Source: Amycolatopsis orientalis DSM 40040 = KCTC 9412 (lineage in GTDB: Bacteria > Actinomycetota > Actinomycetes > Mycobacteriales > Pseudonocardiaceae). Taken from it: DNA of 64,000 nucleotides. The position numbers and the translations under genes are program-made. The DNA lies in assembly GCF_000478275.1 (NCBI RefSeq), contig NZ_ASJB01000083.1, positions 620,001-684,000 of the forward strand. Direction: 5' to 3'. Positions 8,762-16,012 of this stretch are shown piece by piece. The notes beneath the pieces are model-generated. The model had not been told where the DNA came from. It worked only from the letters and a program-made list of their open reading frames with translations, and ran no database searches. Each line of letters opens with the position of its first letter. Position 1 is the stretch's first letter.

Positions 8762-8806
8762 CGAAGGGGCCTTTCACCACGTCTGACGTGGTGAAAGGCC
8801 CCTTCG
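8762..8806. terminator. bidirectional hairpin between ppa and glyA (palindrome family copy 2)
   Basis: Perfect 22-nt arms (8762-8783 and 8785-8806) with a single-base centre, starting 10 bp after the ppa stop. Each arm contains the family core GAAGGGGCCTTTC. It sits between convergent ppa and glyA and can fold in both transcripts. There is no T-run on either side. Confidence 0.8.
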
Positions 8807-8838
8807 CTGCGTTCTGGGGTCGCCCTGGGGTCCCTCAG

Positions 8839-8872
8839 GCGCGTCGCGTTTAGCCCGCTAAACGCGACGCGT
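8839..8872. terminator. second convergent hairpin, TTTAGCCCGCTAAA type
   Basis: A 13-bp perfect stem (GCGTCGCGTTTAG at 8841-8853 with its complement at 8858-8870) and a 4-nt CCCG loop, extendable by one C-G and one G-T pair. It ends 5 bp from the glyA stop codon, so it most likely terminates glyA. It is unrelated in sequence to the AAGG-NN-CCTT family. Confidence 0.75.
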
Positions 8873-8876
8873 CTGA

Positions 8877-10145
8877 CTAGGCCGAGTAGCCGGGGATCGG
8901 GAACGGCGCCAGGAACTCGCGGATCTCGGCGGCGATGCTGTCCAAAGCGGACTGTTCCTCGGCCGCCGCCGCGGTGATCGTGCGGTCGATCCAGTCCGCG
9001 ACCTGCACCTGGTGCTCCGGCTTGAGCCCGCGGGTGGTGATCGCGGAGGTGCCGAGCCGGATACCCGACGGGTCGAACGGCTTGCGCGGGTCGAACGGCA
9101 CGGTGTTGTAGTTCAGTTCGATCCCGGCGCGGTCCAGCGCCTGCGCCGCGGGCTTGCCCGGCACGTTCTTGTTCGTCAGGTCGATGAGCAGCAGGTGGTT
9201 GTCGGTACCGCCGGACACGAGGTCGTAGCCGCGTTCGGTCAGCGCCTCCGCCAGCGCCTTCGCGTTGGCCACGATCGCGTGGGCGTACTCGGCGAACTCC
9301 GGCTTCTGCGCCTCGCCGAGCGCCACCGCGATCGCCGCGGTCGTGTGGTTGTGCGGGCCGCCCTGCAGCCCAGGGAAGACGGCCTTGTCGACGGCCTTCG
9401 CGTGGTCGGCGTCGGAGAGGATCATCGCGCCGCGCGGACCGCGGAGCGTCTTGTGCGTGGTCGTGGTGATGACCTGCGCGTGCCCGACCGGCGACGGATG
9501 CGCGCCACCGGCGACGAGCCCGGCGATATGCGCGATGTCGGCGACGAGGACGGCGTCGACCTCGCGGGCGATCTCCGCGAACGCCGGGAAGTCGATGGTG
9601 CGCGGGATCGCGGTGCCGCCCGCGAAGATCAGCTTCGGCCGGTGCTGCAGCGCGAGTTCGCGGACCTGGTCGAGGTCGACGCGGCCGGTCTCCTTGCGGA
9701 CGCCGTAGCGGACCGGGGTGAACCACTTGCCGGTCGCGGACACGCTCCAGCCGTGCGTGAGGTGGCCGCCGTCCGGCAGCGCCATGCCGAGGACGGTGTC
9801 GCCCGGCTGGGCGAAGGCGAGGTACACCGCCAGGTTCGCCGGGGAGCCGGAGTAGGGCTGGACGTTGGCGTGGTCAACGCCGAAGACGGCCTTCGCGCGC
9901 TCGATGGCGAGGTTCTCGACCTGGTCGATGAGCTGCTGGCCCTCGTAGTACCGCTTGCCGGCGTAGCCCTCGGAGTACTTGTTGGTGAGGACGGTGCCCG
10001 TCGCCTCCAGTACGGCCTGGGAGACGTAGTTCTCGGACGCGATCAGGCGGATCTTGTCGTGCTGGCGTTTCGCCTCGTCCTCGACGAGCCCCGCGATCTG
10101 CGGGTCGGCGGCGGCGAGCGCGGAAAGTTCGGGCTGGTGTGTCAT
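8877..10145 (-). CDS. glyA: serine hydroxymethyltransferase
   Basis: 422 residues. PLP enzyme that interconverts serine and glycine with transfer of the one-carbon unit to tetrahydrofolate. The fold-type I PLP site VVTTTTHKTLRGPRG-like stretch (here VITTTTHKTLRG, Lys near 232) and the LIASENYVS and GYAGKRYYEG blocks are intact. ATG 10145 has GGAGAA 7 nt upstream; the open frame extends further but the extra residues lie in the leader. A ZTP riboswitch precedes it on the same strand, so expression should rise when ZTP signals a shortage of 10-formyl-THF. Confidence 0.95.
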   Translation of the reverse strand: MTHQPELSALAAADPQIAGLVEDEAKRQHDKIRLIASENYVSQAVLEATGTVLTNKYSEGYAGKRYYEGQQLIDQVENLAIERAKAVFGVDHANVQPYSGSPANLAVYLAFAQPGDTVLGMALPDGGHLTHGWSVSATGKWFTPVRYGVRKETGRVDLDQVRELALQHRPKLIFAGGTAIPRTIDFPAFAEIAREVDAVLVADIAHIAGLVAGGAHPSPVGHAQVITTTTHKTLRGPRGAMILSDADHAKAVDKAVFPGLQGGPHNHTTAAIAVALGEAQKPEFAEYAHAIVANAKALAEALTERGYDLVSGGTDNHLLLIDLTNKNVPGKPAAQALDRAGIELNYNTVPFDPRKPFDPSGIRLGTSAITTRGLKPEHQVQVADWIDRTITAAAAEEQSALDSIAAEIREFLAPFPIPGYSA

Positions 10146-10170
10146 CGGACGTTCTCCTGCCAGAGACGGC

Positions 10171-10252
10171 CGGACCCAGGCGCGCGGTACCGGCCTTGTC
10201 GTCGCTTCCCGGTGGTGCTCCACCTCAAATGGCGCCAGTCGCTGGTGCGCAC
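10171..10252 (-). promoter_or_regulatory. ZTP (pfl) riboswitch upstream of glyA
   Basis: Read on the minus strand, the leader holds the two conserved halves of the ZTP aptamer. The 5' half has GCGACTGGCG, then a GGTGG/CCACC hairpin followed by CCACCGGGAAGCGAC. The 3' half ends in CGCGCGCCTGGGT at 10174-10186, 30 nt before the glyA start. The ACTGGCG, CCACCGGG-AGCG and CGCCTGGG blocks are those expected for this class, which commonly controls glyA and purine genes. The only visible departure is A for G in GGGAAGCG. Covariance-model scoring was not possible here. Confidence 0.8.
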
Positions 10253-10256
10253 AAGA

Positions 10257-10676
10257 CTAGTGCACTCCGCTCGTGCCGGCCTCGGCGTGCGGACGATGCC
10301 CGCTACACCAACGGCGGCTGCAGCCGGACGTCCGATCGCAGAACGCCTGCGCGCAGACGGCGCAGCGTTTGAGCCGCCGCCAGCCGCCGTACGCGACCAG
10401 TCCGGCCAGCCCGGAAGCGCCGGCGACCAGGTCGCCGCAGCCCGGCCACGACGTCACATGCACTACGCGCCAACCGTTTCCGGCGCGGCGCAGGCGCGGC
10501 GCCGCCCCAGTGCCCGCCAGGATCCGGTTGAGCCGGTCCGCGGCCGCGGGTTCGTCGGGCAGCGCTGCCACCACCCCGTCGAGCCACGGATTCCCTTGGG
10601 CCAGCAGCCTTTCCGCGACCTCGAGTTCCGGGTCGAGGTCACGGAAAGGCGGGACGATCACGTGCTTGCGCGTCAC
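10257..10676 (-). CDS. short CGNR-type zinc-finger protein
   Basis: 139 residues. The C-terminal segment (about 100-122) reads L-K-R-C-A-V-C-A-Q-A-F-C-D-R-T then C-S-R-R-W-C-S, which resembles the CGNR zinc finger of stress-responsive transcription factors (Cys-x2-Cys, D-R-S/T, RRWCS). The terminal CGNR tetrapeptide itself is missing, and the N-terminal stress-sensing part is shorter than usual (about 100 rather than 130-150 residues). GTG 10676 overlaps the stop of the L11 paralogue by 4 nt (GTGA), so the two are translated together. Whether it binds DNA, or the ribosome with its L11 partner, cannot be told from sequence. Confidence 0.55.
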   Translation of the reverse strand: MTRKHVIVPPFRDLDPELEVAERLLAQGNPWLDGVVAALPDEPAAADRLNRILAGTGAAPRLRRAGNGWRVVHVTSWPGCGDLVAGASGLAGLVAYGGWRRLKRCAVCAQAFCDRTSGCSRRWCSGHRPHAEAGTSGVH

Positions 10677-11104
10677 GGTTCTTCGATCGCGACGCCCATC
10701 GAGCGGGCGGTGCCCGCGATCGTGCGCATGGCCGCGCCGAGGTCGCCGGTGTTGAGGTCCGGCAGCTTCCGCTCGGCGATCTCGCGCAGCTGGTCCTGGG
10801 TGAGTTTCCCGGCGACCTCATGTCCTGGGCGGCCGGATCCCTTACCGCCCAAGGCTTTCTTGATGAGGAACGACGTCGGCGGGGTCTTCAGGCGGAGTTC
10901 GAACGAGCGGTCTTCGAACACCGAGACGACCACCGGGACGATGTCGCCCCGCTGCGCCGCCGTCGCCGCGTCGTAGGCCTTCTTGACCTCGACGAGGTTC
11001 ACGCCGGTCTGGCCGAGCATCTTGCCGAGGTCGACCACCGGCGCGTTGCCGGCGGTCAGCTCGAGCGTCGCTTGGTGGGTCTTCTTCCTGGTCTTCGGTG
11101 CCAT
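10673..11104 (-). CDS. divergent second ribosomal protein L11
   Basis: 143 residues, full L11 length. The C-terminal rRNA-binding domain is well kept: KTPPTSFLIKKALGG-like, then GSGRP, LREIAERKLPDLN and GTARSMG. The N-terminal domain keeps LGQTGVN but lacks the Pro-rich PSPPVGPALG loop: aligned to E. coli L11, Pro22, Pro23 and Pro26 become Val, Asp and Lys. Those prolines form the thiostrepton/micrococcin contact region. It is not in a secE-nusG-rplK-rplA cluster, so it must be an extra copy. It is coupled to a zinc-finger gene and driven by a MerR-type promoter. It is likely an alternative, possibly antibiotic-insensitive L11; this role is inferred. Confidence 0.85.
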   Translation of the reverse strand: MAPKTRKKTHQATLELTAGNAPVVDLGKMLGQTGVNLVEVKKAYDAATAAQRGDIVPVVVSVFEDRSFELRLKTPPTSFLIKKALGGKGSGRPGHEVAGKLTQDQLREIAERKLPDLNTGDLGAAMRTIAGTARSMGVAIEEP

Positions 11105-11142
11105 ACGCCCGAAGCTAAGGTCTCCAGTTACTGGAGAGTCAA
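11105..11142 (-). promoter_or_regulatory. MerR-type promoter for the L11 paralogue
   Basis: On the minus strand a -35 box TTGACT (11142-11137) is followed by a 19-nt spacer and a -10 box TAGCTT (11117-11112), then 7 nt to the ATG, so the mRNA should be leaderless. The spacer begins with a perfect 7-bp dyad TCTCCAG-TAA-CTGGAGA (11121-11137) abutting the -35 box. A 19-bp spacer with a dyad in this place is the hallmark of promoters that MerR-family regulators untwist, as at PmerT. No merR gene lies in the window. The -35 box overlaps the stop codon of the upstream carbonic anhydrase gene. Confidence 0.75.
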
Positions 11143-11660
11143 TCGATCTGCTTGACGCTCTCCGCGTGCCTGCGCGCCAGTTCCTGGTAGATCGCCGCGT
11201 TGTGCTCGACCCAGCCGCGCGCGGTGCCGTCGAGGGGGACGTGCTTCTTCGCCGGGCTGCCCATGGCGACGGTCTCGGGCGGGATGATCATGCCGGGCGT
11301 CACCGTGGCACCGGCGGCGACGAGCGCCTTCGCGCCGATCTGCGCCTTGTCGAGCACGGTCGAGCCGTTCCCGATCAGCGCCTGCTCGCCGATCGTGCAG
11401 TCGTGCACGAGGCACTGATGCCCGACGGTGACGTTCTTGCCGACCTCGGTCACGCCGCCGTTGACGTGGATGACCGAGTTGTCCTGGATGTTGGCGCCTT
11501 CGCGGATGAGGATCCGCCCGAAGTCGGCGCGCAGGACGGCGCCGTACCAGACGGAGGCGCCCTTCTCGACGACGACGTCGCCGATCAGGGTGGCGGTGGG
11601 GGCGATCCACGCTTCGGGATCCACCTGGGGTCGGTGCCCCTCGAATTCGAACATCGGCAT
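11139..11660 (-). CDS. gamma-carbonic anhydrase family protein
   Basis: 173 residues of left-handed beta-helix hexapeptide repeats (V-W-Y-G-A-V, I-R-E-G-A-N-I-Q, V-G-H-Q-C-L), the PaaY/YrdA/gamma-CA fold that trimerises and binds a metal at subunit interfaces. The three His ligands are visible in VIHVNGG, VGHQC and LVHDC. ATG 11660 is preferred because a TAGGGT -10 box lies 7 nt upstream (leaderless); an in-frame GTG is at 11669. Cytosolic, no signal. Family members may be carbonic anhydrases or acyl-CoA-binding proteins, and activity cannot be read from sequence. Confidence 0.85.
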   Translation of the reverse strand: MPMFEFEGHRPQVDPEAWIAPTATLIGDVVVEKGASVWYGAVLRADFGRILIREGANIQDNSVIHVNGGVTEVGKNVTVGHQCLVHDCTIGEQALIGNGSTVLDKAQIGAKALVAAGATVTPGMIIPPETVAMGSPAKKHVPLDGTARGWVEHNAAIYQELARRHAESVKQID

Positions 11661-11716
11661 GCCCCGCACCCTATGCGGCGGGGGCTGAAGGGGACCATGC
11701 CCGCATAAGACGCGAC

Positions 11717-11812
11717 GAAAGCGTCCTTCACCGCTGGAATCCAGGCCGGGCGCGCAGCGCCTCCGTTGAGGGCGGCGGCGGGGGCATGGATGGAGCGGTG
11801 AAGGACGCTTTC
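11717..11812. repeat. wide-spaced inverted repeat (palindrome family copy 3)
   Basis: Perfect 19-nt arms (11717-11735 and 11794-11812) with the GAAAGCGTCCTTC core, separated by 58 nt. It lies 12 bp beyond the stop of the carboxypeptidase gene (minus strand). The wide centre differs from the tight hairpins of the other copies and could be an insertion into one of them. Confidence 0.7.
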
Positions 11813-11824
11813 AGCCCACGTGCG

Positions 11825-13069
11825 TCAGCCGATGGCGGTGTTCAGCAGGAGGTCCACGGCCTTGTCGTTACGCGTGGTCTCCCGGACGATCACCTCGTCG
11901 GGCGGGTAGAAGCCGGGGCTCGAACCCCGCGGGTACATCTCGAAGGTGAAGCTCAGGATCTTGTGCGTGCCCCACATCCAGTCGTCGATCGTCCCGTCCG
12001 TGATGTACAGGTCGCTCGACTGCTGCGGCGTGTAGCCGTTGGTCGCCGCGAGCTGCCTGCCCAGCGTCTGGAAACGCTGCGCCTCGGCCGCGGTCATCCC
12101 GGGGGCGGTGTCGTTGTAGGTGAAGCCGAACGGCCACAGGACGAGCTCCGAGTAGGTGTGGAAGTCGATGCTCGCCTTGATCTGCTGGACGCCGCCGATC
12201 TTGCGCGAGTTCACGAAGTTCGACACCGCCTTCGTCTCCGGCGCGGAGAAGGCCGAGGGGCCGCGGTAGGTCTCGCTGGTCGTCGAGCCCGACGAACCGC
12301 CGCAGCAGCCCCAGTTGTAACCCCAGTTGCGGTTGGGGTCGGTGCCGTTGCCCTGGCGGTTCTTGCGCCAGTACTTGTAGCTGCCGCCGGAGATGTCGTA
12401 CTCCGAGCCGTCCGGGTTGACGTTCGGGATCACGTAGATCTCGGTGCTGTCGACGAACCGCTTGATCGCCGGGTCGGAGGCGTAGCCCTGGGTGAACCGG
12501 TTCACGATCCGCAGGCACATCTCGGTGGTGAGGTGCTCGCGGGCGTGCTGGTTGCAGGTGAAGAGGACTTCGGGCTCGTTCTCGTCGGTGCCGACGTTGT
12601 CGCTGATCTTGAGCATGTTCAGCGCGCGGCCCTGGTAGGAGTTGCCGACGCTGCTCAGCCGCGCGATCGAACCGTAGTTCGTCTGGGCGTTGCGCAGTTC
12701 CGTCGTGACCTCGGTGTAGTTGTGGAAGCCGGAGTCGGCGGGCGGGAAGTCGTTGATCGCGTTCGTGCTCACCTCGGGCGAGCGGTCGACGACGCCGCGC
12801 TGCTCGACGCGGAAGCCGAGCGAGCGGATCTTCGCCGCGTCGCGTTCCTCGCCGATGAACGTGGTCGTGGAGCCGGAGGTGCCGAGGACGTCGACGCCCA
12901 GCCGGGAGATCTGGGTGCGCTGCTGCGAGGTGCCGGTTCCGAAGACCTCGTAGATCTGGACCTGCGCTTCTTCGGCCCGCTGGTCCGCGGTCGCCGGACT
13001 CGCGGCGACCGGGATGGTGAACGCCGCGACGGCCGCGATCGCCACGGCCATGCACCGTCTTATGCGCAT
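11825..13069 (-). CDS. secreted zinc carboxypeptidase (M14)
   Basis: 414 residues with a Sec signal peptide (about 1-28, ending ASPATA-D). An ~75-residue propeptide-like part precedes the M14 peptidase domain. Zinc ligands are in NQHAREH (HxxE, near residue 170) and DFHTYSE; substrate-binding NPDGSEYD and DPNRNWGYNWG blocks are present; the catalytic Glu is in SFTFEMYPRG near the end. It resembles the Streptomyces carboxypeptidase T/SG group and should release C-terminal residues from extracellular peptides for nutrition. ATG 13069 follows AGGAGACGACG. Single gene, with palindrome copy 3 just behind it. Confidence 0.92.
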   Translation of the reverse strand: MRIRRCMAVAIAAVAAFTIPVAASPATADQRAEEAQVQIYEVFGTGTSQQRTQISRLGVDVLGTSGSTTTFIGEERDAAKIRSLGFRVEQRGVVDRSPEVSTNAINDFPPADSGFHNYTEVTTELRNAQTNYGSIARLSSVGNSYQGRALNMLKISDNVGTDENEPEVLFTCNQHAREHLTTEMCLRIVNRFTQGYASDPAIKRFVDSTEIYVIPNVNPDGSEYDISGGSYKYWRKNRQGNGTDPNRNWGYNWGCCGGSSGSTTSETYRGPSAFSAPETKAVSNFVNSRKIGGVQQIKASIDFHTYSELVLWPFGFTYNDTAPGMTAAEAQRFQTLGRQLAATNGYTPQQSSDLYITDGTIDDWMWGTHKILSFTFEMYPRGSSPGFYPPDEVIVRETTRNDKAVDLLLNTAIG

Positions 13070-13166
13070 CGTCGTCTCCTAGCTCTCAGGCAAGGGAAGG
13101 GAACCTCACCATGGCGGGAGCCGGTGGACCGAACAATCCGTAACGGTACGGATCTAATGCGTATTT

Positions 13167-13754
13167 CTACCCGTAGTTCGCGAAACAGAGCGCTTCGATG
13201 TCGCCGCGCAGTGCGGCGAACGGCCGCCGCCGGACGCGCTGCTGGACGATCGCACCGAGGAGATACGACAGCAGGGCCCTCGCCCGTGCCCGCGGGTCCT
13301 CGACGTCCAACGGGGCGAGGAGCTCCGCGAGCAGTTCGGTGATCGACGTCAGCATGACGTCGATGGCCTGCGGATGCTGCGCGCGGCCCGCGGCGATCCA
13401 GTACTCGAACCAGAGGAAGGCCGCGTTCGGGCGGCCGGAGAACTCGGCGAGGAACGCTTCGAGCGCGGCGAAGAGCCGCTCATCCGGGTGATCGTGGTTC
13501 GCCGCGATTTTGCGCAAATCGGCCGCGAACGTTGTGATATGCGCCGCCATGGCCCGGTCGATCAGGACGTCGATGTCCGCGAAGTAGTAATGAATCGCAC
13601 TTTTCGTGAGCGGCCCGGCCTCCGCGATCGCCCGCACCGTGCATCCCGCGAGCCCGTCCCTGGCCAGCACGACGCGCGCCGCTTCGACGATCTGCTCCTG
13701 TTTCTGCAGCTGGTTGGGGGAAAGCCGCTCGCTGCGGCCCGGCACGACGGTCAC
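13167..13754 (-). CDS. TetR-family transcriptional regulator
   Basis: 195 residues. The N-terminal helix-turn-helix runs from about 18 to 62, with IVEAARVVLARDGLAG, VRAIAEAGPLTKSAIHYYF and the recognition helix at TKSAIHYYF. The C-terminal ligand domain contains FLWFEYWIAAGRA. The GTG start at 13754 follows AAGGA. It stands alone between the carboxypeptidase (97 bp downstream) and the divergent GreA-like gene; its target could be either neighbour, and no clear inverted repeat was found to decide. Confidence 0.85.
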   Translation of the reverse strand: MTVVPGRSERLSPNQLQKQEQIVEAARVVLARDGLAGCTVRAIAEAGPLTKSAIHYYFADIDVLIDRAMAAHITTFAADLRKIAANHDHPDERLFAALEAFLAEFSGRPNAAFLWFEYWIAAGRAQHPQAIDVMLTSITELLAELLAPLDVEDPRARARALLSYLLGAIVQQRVRRRPFAALRGDIEALCFANYG

Positions 13755-13877
13755 GGGGTTCCTTACACGAAGTCTTCAGGACAGGGGACCTGAAGCTTAG
13801 GCCGTCCGTCCTGGCCGATCACAGCGGGTGAAAAATCTAGGTGGCTCGCAGCCGATCTGTAGCGGACAATGCCCGGC

Positions 13878-14342
13878 ATGGTGACCTCAGGGGACAACGG
13901 GTTCAGTCCGGCCGCGCGCCGGCAGCTGGAGAAGGAACTCGCCGATCTGCGTGCGCAGCGCGACGCGATGGCGCCGCTCGTCGGCGAACAGGAACGAACC
14001 GGCGACGCGGCAGACCAGGCGGAGGTGCTGGACCGCGCGGAAGCCGCGGCCTACCTCGACCGGCGCATCGCCGACGTCGCCGCGAAACTCGAGCACGGCG
14101 GGCGCAACAGCAAGGGCCTGCTCCCCGACGGCACCACCGTCACCCTCCGGTTCTCCGACGGTGACGAGGACGAACTCCACGTCGTCACCATCCCCGGCGA
14201 GGACGCCGACGCCTCGACGGTCACCTCGGACAGCCCGCTCGGCCTCGCGCTCGTGGGCGCCAAGGAGGGCGACGAGATCAAGTACCGGACGCCGCGCGGC
14301 GAGACCAGCGCCACCGTCGTCACCCTGAAGCCGCCTGCCTGA
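13878..14342 (+). CDS. GreA/GreB-like transcription elongation factor
   Basis: About 154 residues. The N-terminal ~70 residues are a coiled coil (RRQLEKELADLRAQRDAM, then VLDRAEAAAYLDRRIADVAAKL). The C-terminal domain ends in the GreA/B FKBP-like pattern SPLGLALVGAKEGDEIKYRTPRG. GreA-type factors enter the RNA polymerase secondary channel and stimulate cleavage of backtracked RNA. The usual pair of acidic residues at the coiled-coil tip is only loosely matched (GDAADQAEVLD), so it may instead be an inhibitory Gfh-like or Rnk-type member. ATG 13878 is chosen because GACAAT lies 7 nt upstream; ATG 13869 is in frame too. Confidence 0.75.
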   Translation: MVTSGDNGFSPAARRQLEKELADLRAQRDAMAPLVGEQERTGDAADQAEVLDRAEAAAYLDRRIADVAAKLEHGGRNSKGLLPDGTTVTLRFSDGDEDELHVVTIPGEDADASTVTSDSPLGLALVGAKEGDEIKYRTPRGETSATVVTLKPPA

Positions 14343-14350
14343 CCCTTCTT

Positions 14351-14406
14351 CGCGCGTGAAGGCCCCCTTCCCACGGCTGAGCCGAGGAAAGGGGGCCTTC
14401 ACGCGC
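14351..14406. terminator. convergent hairpin (palindrome family copy 4)
   Basis: Arms CGCGCGTGAAGGCCCCCTTCC (14351-14371 region) and its near complement ending at 14406 pair around a GGCTGAGCC centre. It sits 8 bp after the GreA-like stop and ends 1 bp before the stop of the PstS-like gene, so it can serve both convergent transcripts. Confidence 0.78.
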
Positions 14407-14407
14407 G

Positions 14408-15940
14408 TCACGTACCTGGACGGCAGAGGACCGGATTCGCCAGTTCGGCACACGGCCGGTGCCCGTGCGACCGCACGATGTCCTTCCCGACCTGGTTGGT
14501 CAGGTACCGCAGGAAGCTCGCGACGAGCGAGTCGGCCTTCGGCTCCCCGAACGTGTAGGCGTACTCGGTCTCCCAGAACGGGTACGCCGCGTGGATCGCC
14601 CCCTCCAGGGTCGCCTGGTGGCCGTCGATCCGGACCGGCAGAACCTCTTCGCGTTTCGTCGCCGCCCCCAGTTCGCTGTAGCCGAGAGCGCCGGGGACCC
14701 GCGCCACCGCGTCGAGGACGTCGTTCGTGGACGGCCTCGCGCAGCGCACCACCCCCGGCTGGGCGCCCGGCGCCTGCTTGAGGCAGTCGTCGGAGTTGTC
14801 ACCCGGCTCCCGCTTGCCCGCCAGGAGCCGGACCTCGAACGTCCGCCGCGTGCCCGAGTCGGAATGCCGGTCGACGAGCCGGACGGGCTGGTCCTTGCCG
14901 CCGATCTCCCGCCAGTTCGCGATCTTGCCGTCGTAGAGGTCGCGGATCTGCGCGAGCGAAAGGTCCTGGACGCCCGCCTCCTTGTTGACCACGAGCGTGA
15001 ACAGCGAGAACGCGACCGGACGCGGCAGCAGCTGCGGGAAGCCCTCGCCCTTGGCGCCGTCGGAGAACGCCAGCACGCCGTCGTTCCCGGCCTGGTTCAG
15101 GCTGCCGAGCCCCTCCGCGCTCCCCCGGGTGTCGAAGACGAAGGACGCGCCCGGACACGTCTTCGTGTACGAGGCCGTCGCCTCCTTCAGCACCGGCGTG
15201 AACGCCGTCGATCCGGTGATCGTAAGCTTCCCGGACGCGCAATCCAGCGGAGGCGGCTTCTCGTCGAAGACCAGCGAGCGGGCCAGCTGGAAGATGCTGA
15301 GCACCACGAGGAAGAGGATCAGCGCCATCACCGAACCCGTCGGCCCGGTGCGGCTCTTGGTCTCGCGGAGGCTGCCGCCCTTGATCTCCCCGACGACCTG
15401 GGGATCGGCGAAGTCTTCGGTCGAGCCGTTCGGGATCCGGTCGAGTACGGCGAGGATCTTGTAGTGCGCGCCGCGGTTCAGCGGCACCCTCGGCAGGTCG
15501 ATCACCCCGACCGGCCGCTCGGGATTCTCGTCGCGCGCGCCGAACCCGGAGTCGTCGCCGAAACATTCGTGCAGATGCGGCGAGCTGAGTTCGGTCACCA
15601 CCATCCCGGCCACGGTACGGCCGGGGAACTTCACGCGGACGCCGACGCGGTCGTTCTCGTTGACCGCGTAGTCGTCGGTGTCGATGTCGGTGGTGCCGCT
15701 GTTCTCGATGCGCAGCAGCACGAACGACGGGTCGACGAGCCGCTCGCCGTTCTCGTGCTGCAGCTGCGCCAGCGCGTCGGCCGTCGGCGCGAACCCGCGT
15801 TCGGATCCGGTCGGGGTGTCCATCTGCACGCGGTAGCCGAGCCGCTTGCGGCCGACGAGCACGAACTCCCACAGGAACGCGACGGCCGGGACGGCGATCC
15901 CGACCACCGCTAGCAGGACGTCCCAGGGAAAGCCTTCCAA
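14408..15940 (-). CDS. membrane-tethered PstS-like solute-binding protein
   Basis: 510 residues. Membrane segment 1 spans about 8-27 and segment 2 about 204-223. A beta-rich domain lies between them; after the second segment comes a PstS-type ligand-binding domain (about 240-505) with ITGSTAF, FDTRGSAEGL and SDSGTRRTFE, the last being the loop that holds phosphate in PstS. It starts at a TTG codon (15940) with GGAGG 6 nt upstream. No ABC permease or ATPase genes are next to it, so it may sense rather than transport phosphate or another oxyanion. The two-membrane-segment layout differs from lipoprotein PstS. Confidence 0.7.
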   Translation of the reverse strand: MEGFPWDVLLAVVGIAVPAVAFLWEFVLVGRKRLGYRVQMDTPTGSERGFAPTADALAQLQHENGERLVDPSFVLLRIENSGTTDIDTDDYAVNENDRVGVRVKFPGRTVAGMVVTELSSPHLHECFGDDSGFGARDENPERPVGVIDLPRVPLNRGAHYKILAVLDRIPNGSTEDFADPQVVGEIKGGSLRETKSRTGPTGSVMALILFLVVLSIFQLARSLVFDEKPPPLDCASGKLTITGSTAFTPVLKEATASYTKTCPGASFVFDTRGSAEGLGSLNQAGNDGVLAFSDGAKGEGFPQLLPRPVAFSLFTLVVNKEAGVQDLSLAQIRDLYDGKIANWREIGGKDQPVRLVDRHSDSGTRRTFEVRLLAGKREPGDNSDDCLKQAPGAQPGVVRCARPSTNDVLDAVARVPGALGYSELGAATKREEVLPVRIDGHQATLEGAIHAAYPFWETEYAYTFGEPKADSLVASFLRYLTNQVGKDIVRSHGHRPCAELANPVLCRPGT

Positions 15941-16012
15941 GACCAGCCTCCAGGTTCGGGAAATCGAACCTAAGGCTCATTTCGGCCAGGGGCGGCGGAC
16001 TTCAGCCAGTGT

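Noticed and set aside
11105..11142. Terminator of the carbonic anhydrase gene
   Set aside because: The dyad is only 7 bp with no T-run, and it is framed by good -35 and -10 boxes at exactly 19 bp; it remains the main alternative reading.
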